Counted from the first letter of the stretch, positions 43,110-51,207 are shown. The stretch: DNA of 64,000 bases from Mobilicoccus pelagius NBRC 104925 (GCF_000247995.1 NZ_BAFE01000003.1:143206-207205); one strand, 5' to 3'. A program made the numbers and translations. Notes: generated by a model not told the origin, from the sequence alone.

Positions 43110-44228
43110 TCAACGCTCCACGGTGGCACGGTCCGTGCTCTCGTCGCCCGACTCGGGGCCCGGCGATGTGCGGGCGCGTCCCCGGATCGCAAGCGCCGTG
43201 GCGGTCGCCGCGGCAACACCGCCGGCGGCGGCCCACATCCCCCGCGTCGTCCCGTCCTCGACGATCGCCCCGGAGGAGACCGCGGACGGGGACGGAGTGG
43301 GCGCGAGGGCCGGCGGTGAACCGGACGGAGCAGCCGGGGTCGTGACCGTCGCCGAGGGCGCAGACGACGGGGACACCGACGAGGTGCCCGTGCCGCTCGG
43401 CGCCGCGGTCGCCACCGCGGGGGCCGTGGTGGCCGTGGCGGCCGTGGCGGCCGTGGCGGCCGTGGTGGCGACCGGCGACGGGGCCGTGGCGTCGGAGGTA
43501 CGGCTCGACGGCTCCGAGGACCCACGCCTCACGAGACGTGCCGCGTCCTGCGCGCGGGTGAGCAGCGAGCCGTGGACGAGCGTGTTGGCCGCGTCGCCGG
43601 GGCACTCCGTGCGGGAGACGTCGCGATGCCCCGAGAGGGGCGCCGTCTGCACGGTGCTGCCCGCGGGCCACCGGTTCGATCCACGACTCACGAACGTCAC
43701 GCTCGGCGCGGCGAGATCGACGCCGTACTGCACCGCGAGCCGTCCGAGGAGGGAGCCCATCGCGGCCTGCGCGGCCTCGGTGGGAGGGACCCGGGTGTGG
43801 TCGCCGACGAAGCAGCAGAGGATCGCGTGCCCCTGGCTGCCGCCCGTCGCATCGCCTCGCACGGGCTCCTCGAGGCTGCCCGCGCGGCCCTCCCAGATGC
43901 GTCCGTACGCGTCGACGAAGAAGTTGTAGGCGACGTCCTTCCACCCCTTCTCACCCGTGTGGAAGGCGTGGATCGACCGCAGCCGACGCACGACACCCTC
44001 CGGGGAGTCGCCGTTCGGGGTCTCGGTGTGATGGACGAGGAGGAACTTCACGTCGTCCTCGACGGGGAGCGGGCCGGGGTGCGGAAGACCTGCGGCCCAC
44101 GCCTCACGGGGACGGATGGGGTGTCGAGCGTCCGCGGCCCGCGCGGAGCCGGCAGAGGACAGACCGGCGAGCGTCGCGGCGCCGAGGGCGCCCCAGGCGA
44201 GGACGTGTCGACGTGTGGGGGCCGTCAT
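43110..44228 (-). CDS. PGRP-type N-acetylmuramoyl-L-alanine amidase with C-terminal anchor
   Basis: A 372-residue exported amidase of the T7-lysozyme/PGRP fold. The N terminus (TRRHVLAWGALGAATLAGL) looks like a Tat-type signal. The catalytic domain (about 38-215) has FLLVHHTETPNG, YNFFVDAYGRIWEGRAG and GHRDVSRTECPGD, giving His, His and Cys as zinc ligands. A Thr/Ala/Pro-rich stalk follows, with tandem TAA units encoded by 9-bp repeats (near 43430-43470), then a C-terminal hydrophobic helix near 335-352 and a basic tail, so it is probably tethered. It begins 3 bases after the zinc-ribbon/SPOR-like gene's stop. The presumed role is stem-peptide removal. Confidence 0.9.
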   Translation of the reverse strand: MTAPTRRHVLAWGALGAATLAGLSSAGSARAADARHPIRPREAWAAGLPHPGPLPVEDDVKFLLVHHTETPNGDSPEGVVRRLRSIHAFHTGEKGWKDVAYNFFVDAYGRIWEGRAGSLEEPVRGDATGGSQGHAILCCFVGDHTRVPPTEAAQAAMGSLLGRLAVQYGVDLAAPSVTFVSRGSNRWPAGSTVQTAPLSGHRDVSRTECPGDAANTLVHGSLLTRAQDAARLVRRGSSEPSSRTSDATAPSPVATTAATAATAATATTAPAVATAAPSGTGTSSVSPSSAPSATVTTPAAPSGSPPALAPTPSPSAVSSGAIVEDGTTRGMWAAAGGVAAATATALAIRGRARTSPGPESGDESTDRATVER

Positions 44229-44231
44229 CGG

Positions 44232-45140
44232 TCACCCCACGAGTCGGGCGTAGCAGGCGCCCGACGCCGAACGACCGAACACACCGCAGGCGCGGTTGGC
44301 CTCAGGCTTGGTCGAGAACCACTCGTCGCTCACGACGGCCCAGTACCCGGGTCGCAGGCCGGGTGTGAGGGAGCTGTCGACGACCGTCGTGGGCCCGGGC
44401 ACCCCACGTTCCTTCGCCCGTGCGTCGTCGGCGCTGTAGCGACCCTTGGGGTAGGACTCGAGGACGAGGATCCACGTCCCGGACGGCACCGACGCCCCGC
44501 CGGGAGCGTCGACGTCGTCCTCGACGGGCGGTGCCGCCGCGGGGACGGTCGGCTGCGCGGTCGGTGCAGGAGCCGCCTGCGGGGCCGCGCCCTGGGGAGC
44601 GGCCGTGGGTCGGGGTGCGGCGGCGGGAGGTGCTGCTGCCGCGGGTGCTGCCGCCTGGGGTGCAACCGAGGACGCCGTCGCCCCGGTCCCCTGCCCGGAC
44701 GGGGCCGCAGCCGGCGCCGCCGCCGGTGCGGCGGTGGTCGGGGATGCCGCGGCGACCGGCTCCGTGGTCGAGGAGTCCCTCCCGAGCACCCACCACGTGC
44801 CGCCCGCCCCGATGAGGGCTGCGGCCACGACGGCGGCGACGAGGGCCGAGGAACGGGGAGTCGTCGACGTGCGCTCGGGATACCCCGGGGGGATGTGCGC
44901 GGATGGGGGCATGGGCGCGGACGGAGACACGGGTGCGGCGGGAGGGCCGCTCACGCCCGGCGAACCCGACCACCCCGGTGACGAGGCAGGTGTCGCCGAG
45001 GCGAGAGCGGGGCGCGCCCCCGCTGTGACGGTGGGATAGGACGACGACCCGCCGCGGGGGTCGACACCGGCGCCGCAGTTCCCGCAGAAGACGGCCCCGC
45101 CGTCCACGTCGTGACCGCATCGAGGGCATCTGCCGTTCAT
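44232..45140 (-). CDS. Zinc-ribbon single-pass protein with SPOR-like outer domain
   Basis: A 302-residue protein: zinc ribbon (CPRCG...FCGNCG; Cys5, Cys8, Cys19, Cys22), a Pro/Ser-rich linker, one membrane helix (near 103-124, ending WWVLGRD), an Ala/Pro/Gln-rich stalk and a C-terminal ~80-residue domain. That domain (WILVLESYPKGRYSADDARA, then GYWAVVSDEWFSTKPEANRAC) has the two-fold beta-alpha pattern of SPOR domains, which bind peptidoglycan stripped of stem peptides. This fits well with the amidases encoded immediately after it: the PGRP amidase starts 3 bases beyond its stop. The assignment as SPOR is by pattern and moderate. Confidence 0.75.
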   Translation of the reverse strand: MNGRCPRCGHDVDGGAVFCGNCGAGVDPRGGSSSYPTVTAGARPALASATPASSPGWSGSPGVSGPPAAPVSPSAPMPPSAHIPPGYPERTSTTPRSSALVAAVVAAALIGAGGTWWVLGRDSSTTEPVAAASPTTAAPAAAPAAAPSGQGTGATASSVAPQAAAPAAAAPPAAAPRPTAAPQGAAPQAAPAPTAQPTVPAAAPPVEDDVDAPGGASVPSGTWILVLESYPKGRYSADDARAKERGVPGPTTVVDSSLTPGLRPGYWAVVSDEWFSTKPEANRACGVFGRSASGACYARLVG

Positions 45141-45445
45141 CGCGCCACCTCTTCCCCGGCGTCGTCCGCCGTATCGAGCTCCACCCGATCGGACGAGGCC
45201 CCGACATCGGGGCGGCGTGCCGCGGGCGCCGTCGGACAGGGCACCGCATCGCGGCGTCCGCCGCCGACACACCTCGATCGTCGACCTCATCGGCCGCCTC
45301 CGTGCGGACCCAAGACGTTCGTCCGTGCGACGCCGCGACGGTGATGCCGAGTGTCGGTGGGCGGGCGGGCCGCGATGCGGCCCATGTGCGGCGTCGGATG
45401 CGTACGGATGGCCGGGGATCGGCTCGGCGCGTGGATGATGGGCGC
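45141..45445. other. 305-bp divergent region between two amidase units
   Basis: It separates the leftward zinc-ribbon/amidase set from the rightward amidase. No gene-like frame is seen. GATGAT lies 6 bases before the ATG at 45446, the position used by leaderless -10 boxes here, but it lacks the usual TA start. Confidence 0.4.
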
Positions 45446-46300
45446 ATGACCCGACGTCCCGTGTTCGCCCTGTCCGCCGCTGCTCTCGTCATGACGGCCG
45501 CCGGCGTCGGTGGTGCGGCCACCCCGACGGCGAGCGCGGCGCCGACGACGGCCCCCGCCGGTGCCGCCCTCACCGCGGCGCGTCGGCCCGTGCCGGCGTA
45601 CGCGACGCCGAGTCGGGGCGGGGTTCGCCTGCGCCCCACGAAGTCCGGCGCCCTCTCGGGGCGGATCGTCGTCGTCGACCCCGGCCACAACGGCGTGTAC
45701 TCGCGACGCATCAACACCCGTCTCGTGCCGGCGGGCAACGGGCGCCGCAAGGCGTGCAACACCTCCGGCACCGCCAACGCCCGGCAGAGCGAACACGCCC
45801 TCGTGTGGGCCGTCGCCACCGACCTCGCCGCACAGCTCCGCGCGAAGGGCGCGACCGTCGTCCTCACCCGCCCGAACGACCGCGGCGTCGGCCCCTGCGT
45901 CGACGAACGCGCCGCGATCGGCAACCGCGCCGGCGCCGACCTCGTCGTCTCGCTCCACGCCGACGGCAACACGTCCCGCCGCGCCCGCGGCTTCCACGTC
46001 ATCACCGCGGCCCGCATGAAGGGCGGCCCCGAGGCCGTCTCCCAGTCGAACGCCCTCGCCACCCACGTCGCGACCGGGATGCGTCGCGCCGGGATGCCGC
46101 GCTCCACCTATCTCGGCGACCGCCGCGGCATCGACGTGCGCAGCGACATCGCCGGACTCAACCTCTCCCGCCCGCCCGCCGTCATGCTCGAGATGGGCAA
46201 CATGCGCCACCCCGCCGACGCCGCACTCCTCTCCCGAGCCACGTTCCGCCACAGGGTCGCCCAGGGCCTCACGAACGCCGTCGTCACCTCGCTGCGCTGA
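45446..46300 (+). CDS. Secreted N-acetylmuramoyl-L-alanine amidase (Amidase_3)
   Basis: A 284-residue exported amidase with a classical signal peptide (1-32, cleavage ASA) and almost no linker. The catalytic domain has DPGHNG, SEHALVWA, SLHADGN and MLEMGNMRHPADAAL, so all metal ligands and both catalytic Glu positions are kept. It shares long identical stretches (RRKACNTSGTAN, RPxDRGVGPCVDER) with the lipoprotein amidase at 42042-43052; one is evidently a duplicate of the other with a different mode of attachment. It is transcribed away from the other amidases. It should cleave the MurNAc-L-Ala bond in the wall. Confidence 0.92.
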   Translation: MTRRPVFALSAAALVMTAAGVGGAATPTASAAPTTAPAGAALTAARRPVPAYATPSRGGVRLRPTKSGALSGRIVVVDPGHNGVYSRRINTRLVPAGNGRRKACNTSGTANARQSEHALVWAVATDLAAQLRAKGATVVLTRPNDRGVGPCVDERAAIGNRAGADLVVSLHADGNTSRRARGFHVITAARMKGGPEAVSQSNALATHVATGMRRAGMPRSTYLGDRRGIDVRSDIAGLNLSRPPAVMLEMGNMRHPADAALLSRATFRHRVAQGLTNAVVTSLR

Positions 46301-46560
46301 CGCTGCGCGTTCGCGTCTCACGGACGGGAGAAACCCGATCACCGACGCGTCGCGCCCCTGGGGCACATCACCGCTGCTCACGACCCGTCACCGGGCACCG
46401 AACGGCTCCTCTGCCACGTTCCGGGCGGGACCTGGAGGCACGGATATGTCGAAGCACCTGTAACGGACGCACGACCTGCTCGATAAGGGGAGTGACCCCG
46501 TCACCCGGGGCACCGTGCGCCGCCGGTCCTGTTGCGCCCCAGCACTCTTCGAGGAACGCC

Positions 46561-47346
46561 ATGTCTCGTGCTCTCCCCCTTCTCGTCGCAGCGGCCGCAG
46601 CGGCCGCCCCCCTCGTCGCCGCCACCGCCCCGGCTGCCGAGGCCGCACCCACCGCGGCCTACCGCAACTGCGCACAGCTCAACCGCGTCTACCCGCACGG
46701 CGTCGGCAAGAAGGGGGCCGTCGACAAGGCCAACGGCGGACACAAGGCGCACCCCGTCCGCAACTTCAAGGTCGACACGAGGCTCTACAACTCCCTGAGC
46801 AAGTCCCTCGACCGCGACCGCGACGGCATCGCCTGCGAGAAGGGCGGCAGCAGCTCCACGCCCACCAAGAAGACCCCCTCGAAGAAGACGCCGGCCAAGA
46901 AGACGCCCGCGAAGACGACGAGCAAGGGCCGTGCCGTCAGCTCCCCCACCGGGTTCGCGTTCGTCACCCCGAGCAGCAACATCACCTGCGTGGCGGGACC
47001 GAGCGACGTGCGATGCGACATTCTCGACCGCACGTACCGCGCGCCCCGCAACCCCGGGTGGTGCGATCTCGACTACGGGTCGGCCCTCGGCCTGCGACGC
47101 ACGGCGTCCTTCGTCTGCGCCGGCGACACGGCGTTCGGTACGGCCTCGCCTCGGCAGAACTGGTTCCTCAAGACGGGCCTCAAGCCCCTCAACGTGTACG
47201 GCGAGCAGCAGGCGGTGCTGCCCTACGACTGGACGGTCAAGAGCACGCAGATCGCCTGCACGTCGACGACGAAGGGCGTGACGTGCACGAACTCGACGAC
47301 GCGTCACGGGTTCACGATCTCGAAGGCGGCCTACAAGGTCTTCTGA
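46561..47346 (+). CDS. Secreted Excalibur/DUF6636-type protein
   Basis: A 261-residue exported protein: signal peptide (1-28, AEA cleavage), an Excalibur calcium-binding domain (near 32-97; YRNCAQLNRVYPHGVG at its start and DRDRDGIACEK at its end), and a Lys/Thr/Pro linker with repeated TPxKKTP units. A C-terminal DUF6636-like domain follows (near 125-261; FVTPSSNITC, DVRCDI, GVTCTNSTTRHGF). Six or more Cys in this part suggest disulfides. Excalibur domains usually sit at the extreme C terminus of their proteins; here it is first. GAGGAA precedes the ATG. It is likely a calcium-dependent surface protein; no enzymatic role is evident. Confidence 0.85.
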   Translation: MSRALPLLVAAAAAAAPLVAATAPAAEAAPTAAYRNCAQLNRVYPHGVGKKGAVDKANGGHKAHPVRNFKVDTRLYNSLSKSLDRDRDGIACEKGGSSSTPTKKTPSKKTPAKKTPAKTTSKGRAVSSPTGFAFVTPSSNITCVAGPSDVRCDILDRTYRAPRNPGWCDLDYGSALGLRRTASFVCAGDTAFGTASPRQNWFLKTGLKPLNVYGEQQAVLPYDWTVKSTQIACTSTTKGVTCTNSTTRHGFTISKAAYKVF

Positions 47347-47377
47347 TCCTCCTCACCCGCTCCACGGCGGGCGCGGT

Positions 47378-47414
47378 GAACGGCCCGGTCGACGGCATGT
47401 CGGCCGGGCCGTTC
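47378..47414 (+). terminator. Terminator hairpin
   Basis: A perfect 11-bp stem, GAACGGCCCGG (47378-47388) with CCGGGCCGTTC (47404-47414), 32 bases after the Excalibur gene stop. Confidence 0.8.
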
Positions 47415-47528
47415 GACGTCCGGGAGGGGGGTGACGGCGGGCGTCCGTGGGAGCCCGCGTCGGCGTACGACCGGGCCGTGGGGAGGGCAGCCGACCGAGG
47501 TGTACGCCACGGGGTGTTGCTCTCCACT

Positions 47529-47534
47529 TAGGCT
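47529..47534 (+). promoter_or_regulatory. -10 box of a leaderless promoter
   Basis: TAGGCT lies 7 bases before the ATG of the UDP-glucose dehydrogenase gene; no ribosome binding site is present between them. Confidence 0.55.
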
Positions 47535-47541
47535 GGGCCGC

Positions 47542-48717
47542 ATGAAGATCGCCGTCGCAGGACTCGGGTACGTCGGACTCGCCAATGCCGTCATCCTCGC
47601 GCAACATCACGACGTGGTGGCCGTGGATCTCGACGCCGAGCGGGTCGGGATGATCGACGCGAAGCAGTCGCCCATCGTCGACCCCGACATCTCGGAGTAC
47701 CTCGCGAGCCGGGAGCTTCGCCTCACCGCGACGACGGATGCCGAGTCGGCCTACACCGGAGCGGATTTCCTCATCGTCGCCACGCCGACGAACTATGACG
47801 AGGAGCTCAACTTCTTCGACACGAGCAGCGTCGACTCCGTCCTCTCCCTCGCCGAGAAGTGTTCTCCCGCACCGACGGTCGTCGTCAAGTCGACGATCCC
47901 CGTCGGCTACACGGCGGATGCGCGAGCGCAGCACCCGGACCTCACGATCCTCTTCTCCCCCGAGTTTCTCCGCGAGGGCCGCGCGCTCTACGACAACCTC
48001 CACCCGTCCCGCATCGTCGTCGGCGCCGACCCGTCGACGCGGGAGAAGGCCGAGGAGTTCGCCGAGCTGCTGCGCGCCGGCAGCCTCGATGCGGACACGC
48101 CCGTCCTCATCACCGGCACCACCGAGGCCGAGGCGATCAAGCTGTTCGCGAACACCTACCTCGCGATGCGCGTCGCCTACTTCAACGAGCTCGACACGTA
48201 CGCGAGCCGCCACGGCCTCGACACCCGCCAGATCATCGAGGGCGTCGGCCTCGACCCGCGCATCGGCAGCCACTACAACAACCCGAGCTTCGGCTACGGC
48301 GGCTACTGTCTCCCCAAGGACACCAAGCAGCTCCTCGCGAACTACGACCAGGTGCCGCAGACGCTCATCAAGGCGATCGTCGAGTCGAACACCACGCGCA
48401 AGGACTTCATCGCCTTCGACATCATCGACAAGAACCCCGAGGTCGTCGGCGTCTACCGCCTCACGATGAAGACGGGCAGCGACAACTTCCGGTCCTCCTC
48501 CATCCAGGGGATCATGAAGCGCATCAAGGCCAAGGGCATCCCCGTCATCGTGTACGAACCCACCCTCGAGGGGGACGAGTTCTACCGTTCCGAGGTCGTC
48601 GAGGACCTCGAGGAGTTCAAGCGCCGCAGCGACGTCATCATCGCCAACCGGCGCAGCGAGGACCTCGCCGACGTCGCCGACAAGGTCTACACGCGCGACC
48701 TCTTCGGCTCCGACTGA
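47542..48717 (+). CDS. ugd: UDP-glucose 6-dehydrogenase
   Basis: A 391-residue NAD-dependent sugar-nucleotide dehydrogenase. Visible motifs: the Rossmann start [12 protein letters not shown], the substrate-binding stretch [48 protein letters not shown] and the catalytic Cys in [14 protein letters not shown]. The enzyme oxidises UDP-glucose to UDP-glucuronate in two NAD-dependent steps, supplying uronic acid for surface polysaccharides. The length and the motif variants fit the short bacterial UGD type. It is transcribed alone from a leaderless promoter and sits between surface-protein genes, which suits a role in envelope glycan supply. UDP-ManNAc or GDP-mannose as substrate is less likely. 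Confidence 0.92.
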   Translation: MKIAVAGLGYVGLANAVILAQHHDVVAVDLDAERVGMIDAKQSPIVDPDISEYLASRELRLTATTDAESAYTGADFLIVATPTNYDEELNFFDTSSVDSVLSLAEKCSPAPTVVVKSTIPVGYTADARAQHPDLTILFSPEFLREGRALYDNLHPSRIVVGADPSTREKAEEFAELLRAGSLDADTPVLITGTTEAEAIKLFANTYLAMRVAYFNELDTYASRHGLDTRQIIEGVGLDPRIGSHYNNPSFGYGGYCLPKDTKQLLANYDQVPQTLIKAIVESNTTRKDFIAFDIIDKNPEVVGVYRLTMKTGSDNFRSSSIQGIMKRIKAKGIPVIVYEPTLEGDEFYRSEVVEDLEEFKRRSDVIIANRRSEDLADVADKVYTRDLFGSD

Positions 48718-48777
48718 CCCCTCCCCTGCCTCGCAGGTCACGGATTCCCAACGCTGCGAGCACGGTTCGGACGCATC

Positions 48778-48810
48778 GGGCGCGCCGCGGTTCACGCCGC
48801 GGCGCGTCCC
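48778..48810 (+). terminator. Terminator hairpin
   Basis: CGCGCCGCGG (48781-48790) pairs perfectly with CCGCGGCGCG (48797-48806), flanked by GGG and TCCC that extend the stem with one bulge, 60 bases after ugd. Confidence 0.75.
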
Positions 48811-48883
48811 CCTACGCTCGTGATCCGGTGACGCGCCACGCGTCACCCTCGGGGGATCACGTTCAGCACCAGGGGGAACCACC

Positions 48884-49603
48884 ATGCGTCGCATCACCGT
48901 CGGCCTCGTCGCCGCCGCCCTGCTCGCCTCGTCGGCACCCACCGCGAGCGCCGCGCCCGTCACGTCTGCCACGCCCACGCCCGCCACGCCCGCGCCGCCG
49001 CGGGTGACCACCCGCGCGGACGTCGACGGCGACGGCCGCCGCGACGCCGTCGAACTCACCCGCCGCCGCGTCACGCCGGACGAGTACACGTTCCGGATCG
49101 ACGTGCGCACGGCCACCGGCCGCCGAGCCGTCCGCGACGTCCTCGTTCCGAACTACGGCGACGGCTCGCTCACGCCGGAGGACGTGTGGGACGGCACCGC
49201 GGCCGTCGACGGCGCGCCCGGAGTCGAGATCGCCGTCGACCGCAGCGGCGGCGTCGGCGACTTCCCGTGGCCACACCTCTACACGTGGCGCACGGGCCGT
49301 CTCGTCCCGGTCGCCGCACCGGGCGCGAGCGCGGGCGACCTCGGCTGGATGGTCGCCGACCACTTCACCCTCGTCGCCGGCTACGACGTCCGCACGGTCA
49401 AGGGCGTCCGGCAGCTCACGGCCACCCACCTCGACGGTCGCTTCGGCGCCGGCAGGGAGCGGCTGACGTTCCGCGGCACCCGCCTCACGTACCGGTGGCA
49501 GCACGGCGCCTGGGTGAAGTCGGCCACGCGCCGCGTCGGCCCTCTCTGGGAGGACGCGGCCCTCCGTCACGCCGGGTGGCACGGCGTCACCTGGCGTCGC
49601 TGA
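48884..49603 (+). CDS. Secreted DxDGD-motif protein (paralogue 3 of 4)
   Basis: A 239-residue exported protein with signal peptide (1-24) and a short Pro/Thr linker. It then has TTRADVDGDGRRDAVELTRR, GTAAVDGAPGVEIAVDRSGG, HLYTWRTGRLVPVAAPG and TYRWQHGAWVKS, in the same order as the genes at 26465, 27500 and 50120. The loop DVDGDGRRD fits a calcium-binding EF-hand/FG-GAP-like turn. Its closest layout match is 27500 (shared GGVGDF). AGGGGG precedes the ATG; TACGCT at 48812 could be its -10 box. It ends with a WHGVTWRR block similar to the WHGVSLP end of paralogue 1. Function unknown. Confidence 0.75.
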   Translation: MRRITVGLVAAALLASSAPTASAAPVTSATPTPATPAPPRVTTRADVDGDGRRDAVELTRRRVTPDEYTFRIDVRTATGRRAVRDVLVPNYGDGSLTPEDVWDGTAAVDGAPGVEIAVDRSGGVGDFPWPHLYTWRTGRLVPVAAPGASAGDLGWMVADHFTLVAGYDVRTVKGVRQLTATHLDGRFGAGRERLTFRGTRLTYRWQHGAWVKSATRRVGPLWEDAALRHAGWHGVTWRR

Positions 49604-50119
49604 TGTGATCCAGGACACATTCCGCTGAGGGTGCAACCCGCTGACCTGCGAAGGTACGAACCAGGGGAATCGTTCACGACGAACGTCCAAGTCGGGTGTA
49701 ACACAACTCCGGCCCGCGACGATGAACAGATCAGAGCGGCACGGCCGGGCGGGGGTTCCAGTCCCGGCCACGCCGCGGGGGGCGCGAAACGCGAGCAGTC
49801 ACAGGGGATCTGTTCGCGGGTTGCCATCGGGGAATGGCCACCCAGGGCGGGACCGGATCAGGGGATCCGGTCCCGCCCTTCGCCGTTCTCGGGGCTCTCC
49901 TGCCGCGCGCCCCGACCCCGGCGGCGCAACCGGGCAGCCCGTTCGGCACGAACCGGCGCCGCGGCAGGACCCTCAGGTCACGAACCGCTTGCGATGCACG
50001 CACGGTCGGGTCAAGAAGGCGTGGCGAGCCTGGCCCGAGGACGCTTGTGGTGGAACAGTTCTCAGTGCGCCACCGACCGGGTGTGCGCAGGGGGATCCAT
50101 CCACGTGCAGGGGGCACTC
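49604..50119 (+). other. 516-bp gap between two secreted paralogues
   Basis: No gene-like frame. TGTGATCCAGGACACA at 49604-49619 is an imperfect CRP-like half-match. A less G+C-rich stretch near 49650-49720 contains GTGTAACAC. The 16-bp hairpin at 49844-49879 is the clearest structure. A short GGGTTCCAGTCCC segment near 49755 recalls a tRNA T-arm, but no cloverleaf surrounds it. Confidence 0.5.
49844..49879 (+). terminator. Very stable 16-bp hairpin
   Basis: AGGGCGGGACCGGATC (49844-49859) is the exact complement of GATCCGGTCCCGCCCT (49864-49879) with a 4-base loop. It stands 240 bases after paralogue 3 and 240 bases before paralogue 4, so it may end a long 3' region, an untranslated RNA or a leader. 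Confidence 0.65.
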
Positions 50120-50827
50120 ATGTCTCGTTCCATCCGTTCCGCCCAGATCGCCGCCGTCGCGGCCGCCGCCGTCGCCGTGCCGCTCGGCGCCGCTCCGGCC
50201 AGTGCTGCGACGACCGCACCGGCCCGCACCCCGCGGGCGTGCGTCACCTCCGGCTGCACGATCGTGTCGCGCGCCGACGTCGACGGTGACGGCCGCGCCG
50301 ACACGACGAGCCTCACCCGCCGCGACAAGGGCCGCGCCCACACGCTGCGGGTGGTCACGGCGAAGGGCGCCGTCGCCTCGACGACGTTCTCGACGACGTG
50401 GCTCCCCTCGGGGCTCTCGCCGTTCTACGGCGCGACGGCCCTCGACGGGGCCCGCGGCTCCGAGCTCGTCGTCCTCACCCAGGCCGGCGCCCACACGCTC
50501 TACCACGCCGTCTACACGTGGCGCGGTGGTCGCCTCGTCGCCGAGAAGGACCCGTCGGGCGCCCGCGATTGGGTGACCGACGGCGCCGTCTCGTTCGCGC
50601 AGGGCTACACGCTGCGCACCGTCAAGGGCACCAAGCAGCTCACGAGCGTCGCCTACTCCCGCGACTCCTTCGGCCGGAACGCGACGTTCTCCGGCCGCCG
50701 CATCGTCGCCCGCTGGCAGCACGGCCGCTGGACGCCGATCACCGACCGCGCCATGATCGTCAAGGAGAGCCCGTCGGTGTGGACCGGCGCGGGCTGGAAC
50801 GCCCCGGGCCTCACGCGGTTCCTCTGA
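50120..50827 (+). CDS. Secreted DxDGD-motif protein (paralogue 4 of 4)
   Basis: A 235-residue exported protein: signal peptide (1-29, ASA cleavage), a Cys pair (ACVTSGCTIV), then SRADVDGDGRADTTSLTRRD, GATALDGARGSELVVLTQAG, HAVYTWRGGRLVAEKDPSG and RIVARWQHGRWTPI. Layout and the SPFYGATALDG / APYYGAAGLDG match tie it most closely to the paralogue at 26465. The DVDGDGRAD loop again suggests calcium binding. GGGGGC precedes the ATG. It has its own downstream hairpin. No catalytic motif; a structural or wall-associated role is inferred from export and neighbours only. Confidence 0.75.
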   Translation: MSRSIRSAQIAAVAAAAVAVPLGAAPASAATTAPARTPRACVTSGCTIVSRADVDGDGRADTTSLTRRDKGRAHTLRVVTAKGAVASTTFSTTWLPSGLSPFYGATALDGARGSELVVLTQAGAHTLYHAVYTWRGGRLVAEKDPSGARDWVTDGAVSFAQGYTLRTVKGTKQLTSVAYSRDSFGRNATFSGRRIVARWQHGRWTPITDRAMIVKESPSVWTGAGWNAPGLTRFL

Positions 50828-50874
50828 TCGAACCCGTCCCGCGAGGCGTGGATCCTCCCCCCGTGGGCTCACCC

Positions 50875-50905
50875 CGGCCGACCATCTTTCCCGGGTGGTC
50901 GGCCG
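50875..50905 (+). terminator. Terminator hairpin
   Basis: CGGCCGACCA (50875-50884) pairs with TGGTCGGCCG (50896-50905), a perfect 10-bp stem 47 bases after paralogue 4. Confidence 0.75.
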
Positions 50906-51168
50906 ACGGCGTTCCGGCGCAGCGGGACCGGTCGCGTTACCCAACCGTGACGGCCCGAACGATCGTCCACGTCGGTGGGCGGGCGATGGGGGACGCGAGT
51001 CGGACGACACTCGGCGGCACCGTGGCCTGCGACGACGTGACTCCGCTCCGATCGGGTCGGGGACCGGCAGGCAGGCCGCCCCACCATATGGTCGCGGCGA
51101 CGACCGCCGGCGACGTGAGACACCGCCGGCGGCCGCACCGGGGCTACCGTGGCCGTCCTCCGGTGCAA

Positions 51169-51207
51169 GGCGCGGCGCACCCGTCCTCGATTCGGGTGCG
51201 CCGCGCC
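51169..51207. terminator. Stable 15-bp hairpin, unassigned
   Basis: GGCGCGGCGCACCCG (51169-51183) is the exact complement of CGGGTGCGCCGCGCC (51193-51207), with a 9-base loop. It is 340 bases from the nearest gene end. TACCGT at 51145-51150 just upstream resembles the -10 boxes of this genome, so a very short transcript ending here is conceivable. Confidence 0.5.

Noticed and set aside
43425..43470. CRISPR-like short repeats
   Set aside because: These are 9-bp in-frame repeats coding a Thr-Ala-Ala stalk in the amidase, without spacers.
49745..49790. tRNA-like T-arm (GGGTTCCAGTCCC)
   Set aside because: The loop lacks the conserved purine after TTC, and no acceptor, D or anticodon arm can be folded around it.
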